Shown: positions 30,728 through 38,954 of the stretch, piece by piece
Position numbering within the stretch: position 1 is the first letter of the stretch
Layout: each line of letters starts with the position of its first letter
DNA from: Vibrio sp. D404a
Lineage (GTDB): Bacteria; Pseudomonadota; Gammaproteobacteria; Enterobacterales; Vibrionaceae
NCBI RefSeq assembly: GCF_030248535.1
Contig: NZ_JAHGAJ010000016.1
Coordinates: 186,001-250,000, forward strand
DNA length: 64,000 nt
Direction: 5' to 3'
The notes under the pieces: model-generated
The model's input: the letters and a program-made list of their open reading frames with translations, nothing else
Told to the model about the DNA's origin: nothing
Databases searched by the model: none
Made by a program: the position numbers and the translations under genes

Positions 30728-31195
30728 TTAGACGATAGGTCTACGGCGATAGAATAACAGCCCCGGCAACGCTAAGCCAACCGCCAAGCCTGCGATAATG
30801 AACATTGCTTTAAGGAAGTTTTCCATCAGCATCGCGACCAGTTCTGGCGTATAACCCATGTTATTAATCTCCACCATAGCGATCATCGCCTTAAAGGCAA
30901 ACACGCCAGGAACCATTGGGATTAAAGCCGCAACCGTAAAGACCTTGGGGTGTGCTAACAGCTTACGAGACCAATGAACACCAATCATGCCGACAATCGT
31001 TGCAGCAAAAAACGTTGCCCACTCTATCGGAACACCGAAATGCATCATCAGATAGCGACTACCGTGCCCAATCGAACCACCAAGAGCACAATATAGAAGT
31101 GCTCGTTGAGGCACATTAAATACCAATGCAAAGCCCACCGCAGGGATGGCGGCAAAGAACATATCGTTTATGAGTCCAAACAATAAATCTAGCAT
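30728..31195 (-). CDS. yjjB: Threonine/serine-exporter-like protein YjjB (small subunit of YjjPB)
   Basis: A 155-residue protein with four hydrophobic segments, highly similar to E. coli YjjB (AAIPAVGFALVFNVP, GSIGHGSRY, LAHPKVFTVAALIPMVPG). With YjjP it makes a split ThrE-type exporter; in E. coli the pair exports succinate. The ATG at 31,195 overlaps the yjjP stop as TAATG and fits the E. coli N-terminus; an ATG six codons upstream would extend it into yjjP. Confidence 0.88.
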   Translation of the reverse strand: MLDLLFGLINDMFFAAIPAVGFALVFNVPQRALLYCALGGSIGHGSRYLMMHFGVPIEWATFFAATIVGMIGVHWSRKLLAHPKVFTVAALIPMVPGVFAFKAMIAMVEINNMGYTPELVAMLMENFLKAMFIIAGLAVGLALPGLLFYRRRPIV

Positions 31196-31962
31196 TATCC
31201 AACCCATCCCCATACGCCTGATAAGCTCATCGCAGCAACAATGCCAAGGCTTGTCGCCAATGTCAGTAAACTCGCCATGGTAAAGCGTGCTAACCCCATG
31301 TTGATATGCCCTTTCAGCATGTCAGCAACAGAGTTAATCAGCGGAAAACCTGGAACCAGCATTAATACCGAAGAAGCCATGACAATAGTCGGCTGACCGC
31401 CGATATCAAACAGCACAGCTTGAGCTGAAATAGCCGTGGTTACGAAAGCCGTCACGGCAAAGTTAAGCAGAGGGTTAAAGTGACGATGACCAATTTCCTG
31501 ACGAACAATCATTCCACACGCAGAGGCGATAAAGGTCATCATAAACACATGCCAATCACCGCCAGCGAGACGACTGAATGAGGCGCAAGAGAGACCAATC
31601 ATTAAAACGACTAACCATCGGTTATAACGCTCTGGACTAATGTCGGAAATCTTTTTCTGAGCAAGATCGGCATCAAGGATTCCCTTCTCCATCATAATGC
31701 AGATTCGCTGAATATCAGTGACCACTTGCATGTTGATGCCACGGTCAGCACAGCTTCTGGTTGTGGTGATACAGTGATCACCCATGACTGTCGTGACCAC
31801 TAATGCGTTGGCAGAGAGTGCGACTTCAACTTCATCGACACCTGATGCCAATCCAATTCGACGCATGATGTCCCCAACAAGAGTGCTCTCTGCACCGTGT
31901 GCTAACAGCATTTGTCCTGATTGAGCGACCAACCTTGATACCGCTCGTTGTTTTGATGCCAT
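31195..31962 (-). CDS. yjjP: Threonine/serine-exporter-like protein YjjP
   Basis: A 255-residue ThrE N-terminal-type protein: a soluble domain (about 1-115, with LLAHGAESTLVGDIMRRIG and DRGINMQVVTDIQ) followed by about five transmembrane segments including VLMLVPGFPLINSVADMLKGH. It is strongly similar to E. coli YjjP, partner of YjjB in succinate export. The genes are translationally coupled (TAATG). The substrate in this organism is not shown. Confidence 0.9.
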   Translation of the reverse strand: MASKQRAVSRLVAQSGQMLLAHGAESTLVGDIMRRIGLASGVDEVEVALSANALVVTTVMGDHCITTTRSCADRGINMQVVTDIQRICIMMEKGILDADLAQKKISDISPERYNRWLVVLMIGLSCASFSRLAGGDWHVFMMTFIASACGMIVRQEIGHRHFNPLLNFAVTAFVTTAISAQAVLFDIGGQPTIVMASSVLMLVPGFPLINSVADMLKGHINMGLARFTMASLLTLATSLGIVAAMSLSGVWGWVG

Positions 31963-32039
31963 GATATCCTTCCCATTGGCGTTAATACTTAAGGGATAAA
32001 TTTTGCCCTAATCCACAAATCTGAATCATGATTTAGATA

Positions 32040-32071
32040 CAAAAAAACCGCAATTCTCATTGCGGTTTTTC
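32040..32071 (-). terminator. obgE terminator
   Basis: The stem AAAACCGCAA/TTGCGGTTTT with a short loop and T-runs on both sides lies just after the obgE stop on the minus strand. Confidence 0.88.
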
Positions 32072-32085
32072 TTTAATCGTTCAGA

Positions 32086-33333
<1,248 letters not shown>

Positions 33334-33450
33334 CTAAGATCTAGGGTCTATCTGCAACTAAGGAACAAATAAGGAGGGGTTCTTTGCTGTACACGTAACA
33401 AGAGCACCTGCTTTTTTATTCTCGCTTTAATTTTTAATCTCACTATAAAT

Positions 33451-33482
33451 AAAAAACCCCGCCTAACGGCAGGGCTTTTAAA
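33451..33482 (-). terminator. rplU-rpmA terminator
   Basis: The GC-rich stem GCCCTGCC/GGCGGGGT, with one mismatch, is followed on the minus strand by a TTTTTTA run 20 bp after rpmA. Confidence 0.85.
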
Positions 33483-33502
33483 TTCATCTTGAGACTGAGA
33501 AA

Positions 33503-33760
33503 TTACTCAGAATCGATGCTAACGAATTTACGGTTTTTAGGACCTTTCACTTCAAATTTCACTTTACCTTCAGTAAGAGCGAAAAGAGTGTGGTCTTTAC
33601 CGATACCTACGTTAGTACCAGCGTGGAACTTAGTACCACGTTGACGAACGATGATGTTACCTGCAAGAACAGATTCACCACCGAAACGCTTTACACCAAG
33701 ACGTTTGCTTTCTGAATCGCGGCCGTTACGAGTAGAACCGCCAGCTTTTTTGTGTGCCAT
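33503..33760 (-). CDS. rpmA: 50S ribosomal protein L27
   Basis: An 85-residue basic protein of the large subunit whose N-terminal tail reaches toward the peptidyl-transferase centre. It begins with the conserved [16 protein letters not shown] and keeps the motif [17 protein letters not shown] precedes the ATG. It lies 19 bp after rplU in the standard L21-L27 pair. Confidence 0.98.
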   Translation of the reverse strand: MAHKKAGGSTRNGRDSESKRLGVKRFGGESVLAGNIIVRQRGTKFHAGTNVGIGKDHTLFALTEGKVKFEVKGPKNRKFVSIDSE

Positions 33761-33779
33761 TGTTAAACTCTCCTATAAC

Positions 33780-34091
33780 TTAAGCGTTAATGCCAGTGAT
33801 TTTCACTTCAGTGAACCACTGACGGTGGCCAGCTTGCTTACGAGAGTGCTTACGACGACGGAACTTAACGATTTTAACTTTATCGCCACGACCGTGTTGT
33901 ACTACTTCCGCAGTAACCTTACCACCTTCAACAAGAGGTGCACCAACAGTGATTTCTTCACCGTTAGCAACAAGAAGAACTTTATCAAATTCAACAGTTG
34001 CACCAGTTTCAACGTCTAATTTCTCTAAACGAAGAGTTTGACCTTCGCTTACACGGTGTTGTTTACCACCAGATTGGAAAACAGCGTACAT
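33780..34091 (-). CDS. rplU: 50S ribosomal protein L21
   Basis: A 103-residue 23S rRNA-binding protein with the family start [18 protein letters not shown] and the basic C-terminal stretch [16 protein letters not shown]. It has its own promoter (see 34,160-34,188) and is followed by rpmA, so stoichiometric expression is expected. Confidence 0.98.
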   Translation of the reverse strand: MYAVFQSGGKQHRVSEGQTLRLEKLDVETGATVEFDKVLLVANGEEITVGAPLVEGGKVTAEVVQHGRGDKVKIVKFRRRKHSRKQAGHRQWFTEVKITGINA

Positions 34092-34159
34092 ATTTTACTC
34101 CGCTTTTTCCGCACAGCCTCATTTGGGTGTGCGCTAAACTAATCATCAATAGGGCGCAG

Positions 34160-34188
34160 ATTCTACAGAGAAGATACGCCTTTGACAA
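34160..34188 (-). promoter_or_regulatory. rplU-rpmA promoter
   Basis: On the minus strand TTGTCA and TAGAAT are 17 bp apart, a near-consensus sigma-70 promoter starting transcription around 34,153, about 60 bases before the rplU start. Confidence 0.7.
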
Positions 34189-34199
34189 GCCATATTTTT

Positions 34200-34228
34200 A
34201 AAAAATTGGCGAAAACCTGTTCGCCAAA
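34200..34228 (-). terminator. Terminator between the rplU and ispB promoters
   Basis: The perfect 8-bp stem TTGGCGAA/TTCGCCAA with a 6-nt loop is followed on the minus strand by TTTTTT. It lies upstream of the rplU promoter, so it does not end rplU; it would stop transcription arriving from the ispB side. Confidence 0.7.
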
Positions 34229-34344
34229 GAAAAGTGCGGCAATCATGCCCTTAAGCGATGTATTAATCAACGTTTTTTAGTGTATTATTCAACAATTAAT
34301 ACAACGTATAAGCCTTACAGGGTCTAACTTTAGCCGGATGAACA

Positions 34345-35316
34345 ATGGATTTTAAAGCTATCCAAGCGCTTACTGCCAATGATATGGCAAAAGTGAATGA
34401 AACAATTCAAGCCCAACTTAATTCTGACGTAAGTTTAATCAACCAACTTGGTTTTTATATCGTGAGCGGTGGCGGCAAGCGCCTTCGCCCTTTGCTTGCT
34501 CTTTTATCAGCTCGTGCTCTTGGCTATCAAGGTGAAGCTCACATCACCTCTGCAGCCTTTATCGAGTTCATCCATACAGCGACCTTGTTGCATGATGATG
34601 TGGTCGATGAGTCAGACATGCGTCGCGGTAAAGCAACGGCCAATGCAGCCTTTGGAAACGCAGCTAGCGTATTAGTGGGTGACTTTATCTACACTCGCTC
34701 ATTCCAGATGATGACCAAGCTAGGATCATTAAGGATCCTTGAGCTAATGAGTGAAGCCGTTAACGTGATCGCAGAAGGTGAAGTTCAACAATTGATGAAC
34801 TGTAATGATCCTAATACGACCGAAGAAAGCTATATGCAGGTGATCTACTCGAAAACGGCACGTCTGTTTGAAGCAGCAACACAGATTGGCGCGATTTTGA
34901 CTGAGTCTTCCCCTGAAGTCGAAACGGCAATGCAGAACTACGGCAAATACCTTGGTACCGCGTTCCAATTGATTGACGATGTCATGGACTACACCGCCGA
35001 TGGTAAAGAGATGGGTAAGAACGTGGGCGATGACCTTGCAGAAGGTAAACCGACTCTACCGCTTCTTTACGCTATGCGTAATGGTACACCTGAGCAAGCG
35101 AGTATGATTCGTGATGCCATTGAGCACTCTAACGGTATGGAGAAGCTTGATGAGATCCTCGCTGCAATGAAAGCAACAGGCTCTCTGGAGTACACCACGC
35201 AGAAGGCTTACGAAGAGGCTGACAAAGCGATTGCAGAGTTGTCTATACTCCCAGACTCAGAATACAAGCAAGCGCTCACAACACTGGCTCACCTAGCGGT
35301 AAAACGCAGCAAATAG
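34345..35316 (+). CDS. ispB: Octaprenyl diphosphate synthase
   Basis: A trans-polyprenyl synthase that makes the C40 side chain of ubiquinone and menaquinone. The 323-residue all-helical protein has the two aspartate-rich motifs: DDVVD (84-88) in LLHDDVVDESDMRRG and the second DDVMD in QLIDDVMDYTAD. It is divergent from rplU as in E. coli and ends in its own terminator. Confidence 0.95.
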   Translation: MDFKAIQALTANDMAKVNETIQAQLNSDVSLINQLGFYIVSGGGKRLRPLLALLSARALGYQGEAHITSAAFIEFIHTATLLHDDVVDESDMRRGKATANAAFGNAASVLVGDFIYTRSFQMMTKLGSLRILELMSEAVNVIAEGEVQQLMNCNDPNTTEESYMQVIYSKTARLFEAATQIGAILTESSPEVETAMQNYGKYLGTAFQLIDDVMDYTADGKEMGKNVGDDLAEGKPTLPLLYAMRNGTPEQASMIRDAIEHSNGMEKLDEILAAMKATGSLEYTTQKAYEEADKAIAELSILPDSEYKQALTTLAHLAVKRSK

Positions 35317-35350
35317 CCATTAAGCGCAACTGGCGATTCGTCAGATACAC

Positions 35351-35378
35351 GAAAAAGAGCCATTGAGGCTCTTTTTTA
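35351..35378 (+). terminator. ispB terminator
   Basis: AAAAAGAGCC pairs with GGCTCTTTTTT around a short loop. It could also serve the small minus-strand gene that ends just after it. Confidence 0.9.
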
Positions 35379-35390
35379 GTTTGTGGACGC

Positions 35391-35582
35391 TTAGTAGCGA
35401 CTGGACTCTAGCGACAAAGGAAGCTGAGCGTCTATTGCTTCTAACTCTTCTAGAGGCACTGCATATTGTTCATGGGTATGATACGACTCGACCAGTGCAG
35501 TCTGCTCCTGTTCATCGATCACCAACACCTTTCCTAGGTTTCCCAGATATTCAACATGCATCCCTTTTTGTACTCTACTCAT
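35391..35582 (-). CDS. Small conserved-looking protein of unknown function
   Basis: A 63-residue protein I do not recognise. The sequence GMHVEYLGNLGKVLVIDEQEQTALVESY reads like alternating beta strands of a small SH3/KOW-like barrel, followed by an acidic helix. A GGGTAGGG stretch just before the ATG could serve as binding site. It fills the space between ispB and mdh, behind the mdh terminator. No membrane segment is seen. It is more likely real than the antisense frame over it. Confidence 0.6.
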   Translation of the reverse strand: MSRVQKGMHVEYLGNLGKVLVIDEQEQTALVESYHTHEQYAVPLEELEAIDAQLPLSLESSRY

Positions 35583-35652
35583 ACCCTACCCTCGGTTTTA
35601 TATTTCAACGAGGAATACGAGCCTTTAGCAAACAAAGATCAAAGCCGAGATC

Positions 35653-35681
35653 AAAAAAGCCGCTCATCAGAGCGGCTTTCG
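35653..35681 (-). terminator. mdh terminator
   Basis: The stem AAAGCCGCT/AGCGGCTTT with a short loop is followed on the minus strand by a T6 run, 23 bp after the mdh stop. Confidence 0.9.
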
Positions 35682-35703
35682 AATCTAAACAATCTAAATG
35701 CGC

Positions 35704-36639
35704 CTATTTAGCGAATTCAACACCGATTTCGATGTCGCCATTTAGAGTTTCTAGCATGCTGTCTAGTGCATTGCGCTCAAAGTCACTTAGCTCACCGTAG
35801 CTTAGGATCGCTTCTGCGCCCTCTTTACCAAGCTTCACTGGTTGAGCGAAGAATGGTGCGTGCTCGCCTTCACCTTCAACGTATGCACATTCAATAACGT
35901 TCTCTTCACCTTGAAGTGCTTTCACTAGAGCTAGGCCGAAGCGACAAGCTGCTTGGCCCATAGATAGTGTTGCACTACCGCCACCCGCTTTAGCTTCTAC
36001 TACTTCCGTACCCGCGTTTTGGATACGTGTTGTTAACGCTGCAACTTCTTCGTCTGTGAACTCAACGCCTTCTACTTGAGAAAGAAGAGGAAGAATCGTT
36101 ACACCAGAGTGGCCGCCGATAACAGGAACACGGATGTCGCCTGGATCTTTGTCTTTTAGCTCAGCAACAAACGTTTCAGAACGAATAACATCTAGCGTAG
36201 TTACACCGAATAGACGACGCTTGTCGTATACGCCCGCTTTCTTTAGAACTTCAGCAGCAATTGGCACTGTTGTATTTACAGGGTTAGTGATGATACCAAC
36301 ACAAGCTGTTGGACATACCACTGCAATTTTTTCAGCTAGAGACTTAACAATACCCGCGTTTACGTTGAAAAGATCCGCACGATCCATACCCGGTTTACGA
36401 GCAACACCCGCAGAGATAAGAACCACATCTGCACCTTCTAGCGCTGGTGTTGGATCTTCACCTGCGTAACCTTTGATCGAAACAGGTGTTGGGATATGAC
36501 TAAGATCCGCAGCAACACCTGGTGTTACTGGAGCGATATCGTATAAAGCAAGATCAGAACCAGCAGGTAGGCGGTTCTTAAGTAATAGGGCTAGGGCTTG
36601 ACCGATGCCACCAGCGGCACCAATAACAGCTACTTTCAT
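35704..36639 (-). CDS. mdh: Malate dehydrogenase (NAD)
   Basis: The TCA-cycle enzyme interconverting malate and oxaloacetate. The 311-residue protein has the Rossmann loop GAAGGIGQ (7-14), the [10 protein letters not shown] and [10 protein letters not shown] segments and the catalytic His in VIGGHSGVT (about 177). AAGGAG precedes the ATG. It is divergent from argR, a conserved gammaproteobacterial pairing. Confidence 0.97.
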   Translation of the reverse strand: MKVAVIGAAGGIGQALALLLKNRLPAGSDLALYDIAPVTPGVAADLSHIPTPVSIKGYAGEDPTPALEGADVVLISAGVARKPGMDRADLFNVNAGIVKSLAEKIAVVCPTACVGIITNPVNTTVPIAAEVLKKAGVYDKRRLFGVTTLDVIRSETFVAELKDKDPGDIRVPVIGGHSGVTILPLLSQVEGVEFTDEEVAALTTRIQNAGTEVVEAKAGGGSATLSMGQAACRFGLALVKALQGEENVIECAYVEGEGEHAPFFAQPVKLGKEGAEAILSYGELSDFERNALDSMLETLNGDIEIGVEFAK

Positions 36640-36970
36640 TGTTATTCTCCTTGAGAGATTTTCTCTTATAAGTTCTTAGTAGGGTAATTTGTGAGCGAAT
36701 TTAAGTTCAAAAACTATAATAATCACAAAGTGATTACAATCAATTAACGCCAGCTTTGCGACCTCGCGCAAGTCAATAAAACCGTGCTACACAGCGAGTT
36801 TGCATTATGGGAATAATTACCTGAAATAACAAAGCAAATCGTCACAAATAGCATATTATTCCATTAAATATTTACAGTGATGTGACTAACAAATTGTCTG
36901 GATACTTTGGCTAAAAATGAATATGTATGCGAGAATATGCAAATAGATTTGTTAATAAGTAAGAAGACAT
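36640..36970. promoter_or_regulatory. Divergent mdh-argR control region
   Basis: This 331-bp gap contains a 17-bp palindrome, TAATCAC-AAA-GTGATTA (36,720-36,736), about 80 bp before mdh, and on the argR side an ARG-box-like segment. No transcription unit of its own is seen. The palindrome does not match CRP, FNR or ArcA consensus well. Confidence 0.5.
36916..36946 (+). promoter_or_regulatory. Possible pair of ARG boxes before argR
   Basis: TGAATATGTATGC and AGAATATGCAAAT are degenerate matches to the ArgR box (TGAATNNNNATTCA), side by side 25-55 bp before the argR start. Autoregulation by ArgR is common; the match here is weak. Confidence 0.3.
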
Positions 36971-37441
36971 ATGCGCAATACAGAAAAACAAGACAACTTA
37001 GTTCGCGCTTTTAAAGCTCTATTGAAAGAAGAGCGTTTTGGCTCTCAAGGTGAGATTGTTGACGCACTCAAGCACGAAGGCTTTGAGAGCATCAACCAAT
37101 CAAAAGTCTCGCGTATGTTGACAAAGTTCGGTGCGGTTCGAACTCGCAATGCAAAAATGGAGATGGTTTACTGTCTTCCTGCTGAATTAGGCGTACCGAC
37201 AGTTTCTAGTTCTCTCAGAGAGTTAGTTCTAGATATTGACCACAACAATGCGTTGGTTGTTATCCACACCGGCCCAGGTGCAGCGCAGCTAATTGCTCGC
37301 CTTTTAGACTCTCTAGGCAAGTCTGAGGGCATTCTTGGCGTGGTTGCAGGTGACGACACTATCTTTATTACTCCAACGCTAGCCGTAAGCACAAAGCAGC
37401 TATTTGATTCCGTCTGCGAGCTGTTTGAATACGCTGGATAA
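36971..37441 (+). CDS. argR: Arginine repressor ArgR
   Basis: A 156-residue hexameric repressor of arginine synthesis genes and Xer accessory factor. The N-terminal winged helix (about 7-70, [21 protein letters not shown]) binds DNA; the C-terminal domain with [18 protein letters not shown] and GDDTIFI binds arginine and makes trimers. GAAGACAT directly precedes the ATG. Confidence 0.96.
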   Translation: MRNTEKQDNLVRAFKALLKEERFGSQGEIVDALKHEGFESINQSKVSRMLTKFGAVRTRNAKMEMVYCLPAELGVPTVSSSLRELVLDIDHNNALVVIHTGPGAAQLIARLLDSLGKSEGILGVVAGDDTIFITPTLAVSTKQLFDSVCELFEYAG

Positions 37442-37783
37442 TGTCTTAAGTTTCATAAACATTAGCTAGCCGAATGGATCGCGAACAGTTATCAAGTTCG
37501 TGATCCAACTCACATCCTAGAATATCCATCCTCAACTGTTCAAAATCTCATAACTATTTGATTTTAAAAAATCTAGTTGCAAATAAAACGTTATATCAGT
37601 GCATCAATATTTAGATTTTTTCGCTATAAGTTTTAACATTCGAGTAATTTACTGCCAATTTTTTGATATTATTCAGCCACTTTTTCATCACATGGATTGA
37701 AAAAGGTGCCGTTTCCAAAGAGGAAACTCCAGGAGCAACTACACTTGTTCCAGGGTTAATAATGAATAAAGGAAGGGAAATTC
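37442..37783. other. argR-TAXI intergenic region
   Basis: A 342-bp gap. It holds a hairpin without a U-run just after argR (GGATCGCGAAC pairing with GTTCGTGATCC, 37,476-37,506) and, close to the transporter gene, CTTTTTCA...TGAAAAAG and GTTTCC-N5-GGAAAC inverted repeats in the presumed 5' leader. No promoter or known motif was firmly identified. Confidence 0.4.
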
Positions 37784-38752
37784 ATGGCATTTACCAAACT
37801 TCTTAAAGTTGGTGCGATTGCAGCTGCTGTAATGGGCGCTGGCGCAGCTAACGCTCAAGAGTTCATCACAATCGGTACTGGTTCTGTAACGGGTGTTTAC
37901 TACCCAACAGGTGGTGCGATTTGTAAGCTAGTGAACAAAGGCCGCAAAGACCACAACATTCGTTGTTCAGTAGAATCGACTGGTGGTTCAATCTACAACG
38001 TTAACACTATCCGTGCTGGTGAACTGGATTTCGGTGTTGTTCAATCGGACTGGCAATACCACGGCTACAACGGTACCAGTAAGTTTAAAGATCAAGGCGA
38101 GTACAAAAAACTACGCGCTATGTTCTCTCTACACACAGAACCGTTCAACATCATTGCTCGTACAGACTCAGGCATCAATGGCGTTGCTGACCTAGCTGGT
38201 AAGCGCGTAAACATTGGTAACCCGGGTTCTGGTGACCGTGCAACTATGGGTGTTGTAATGGACGCAATGGGCTGGACTAACGACAGCTTCAAACTAGCAT
38301 CTGAGCTAAAAGGTTCTGAGCGTTCTCAAGCACTATGTGACAACAAGATTGATGCATTCATCTACATGGTTGGTCACCCGAACGGTTCAATCAAAGAAGC
38401 GACAACATCTTGTGACGCTAAGCTAGTATCTGCAACTGGTCCTCAAATCGACAAGATCGTTGCTGAAAACCCATACTACGCATACAGCACAGTACCAGCA
38501 GGCATGTACCGCGGTACAGACGCTGACGTAAACAGCTTCGGTGTAGCAGCAACTATGGTAACAACGACTGACGTTTCAGACGATGTTGCTTACAACGTTG
38601 CAAAAGCAGTATTTGAAAACTTTGACACGTTCAAACGTCTTCACCCTGCATTTGCAAACCTGAAGAAAGAGGACATGGTACAAGCAGGTCTTTCTATCCC
38701 TCTTCACCCAGGTGCTGAGAAATACTACAAAGAAGTGGGTCTTCTGAAGTAA
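37784..38752 (+). CDS. TAXI-family TRAP transporter solute-binding protein
   Basis: A 322-residue periplasmic binding protein. The signal peptide ends at GAANAQ (about residue 25) and the mature part starts FITIGTGSVTGVYYPTGGAICKLVN, the TAXI signature. Family members bind small carboxylates such as glutamate or 2-oxoglutarate; the substrate here is not known. AAGGAAGGG precedes the ATG. A strong hairpin separates it from the permease gene, which would keep the binding protein in excess. Confidence 0.93.
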   Translation: MAFTKLLKVGAIAAAVMGAGAANAQEFITIGTGSVTGVYYPTGGAICKLVNKGRKDHNIRCSVESTGGSIYNVNTIRAGELDFGVVQSDWQYHGYNGTSKFKDQGEYKKLRAMFSLHTEPFNIIARTDSGINGVADLAGKRVNIGNPGSGDRATMGVVMDAMGWTNDSFKLASELKGSERSQALCDNKIDAFIYMVGHPNGSIKEATTSCDAKLVSATGPQIDKIVAENPYYAYSTVPAGMYRGTDADVNSFGVAATMVTTTDVSDDVAYNVAKAVFENFDTFKRLHPAFANLKKEDMVQAGLSIPLHPGAEKYYKEVGLLK

Positions 38753-38774
38753 TCCATCTTCAAACCTACTCTAT

Positions 38775-38803
38775 CCAATAAGGAGGCGAGTCCTCCTTAT
38801 TGG
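38775..38803 (+). terminator. Intercistronic hairpin between TRAP binding protein and permease
   Basis: The perfect 12-bp stem CCAATAAGGAGG and its complement surrounds a 5-nt loop, followed by CTTTTC. The weak T-tract suggests partial termination or 3'-end protection. Confidence 0.7.
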
Positions 38804-38954
38804 CTTTTCACGCTTTATAAAAAGAACCTAAGTGAAAAGAGACAAACCTTTAAGTCTCTCCAAATTGGAGAACTTACCTTCGTATCAAGCCTAAGACACA
38901 GACGATCAAAAACGCATTTTCCTGTCAGTTCACTACACTAGATAGGGAATAAAA

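Noticed and set aside
30728..31962. Broken single ThrE exporter gene
   Set aside because: The split into yjjP and yjjB is the normal two-gene form in gammaproteobacteria, joined by TAATG.
35363..35800. 145-codon plus-strand frame over the small gene and the mdh end
   Set aside because: It crosses two terminators and lies antisense to mdh; its composition is not protein-like.
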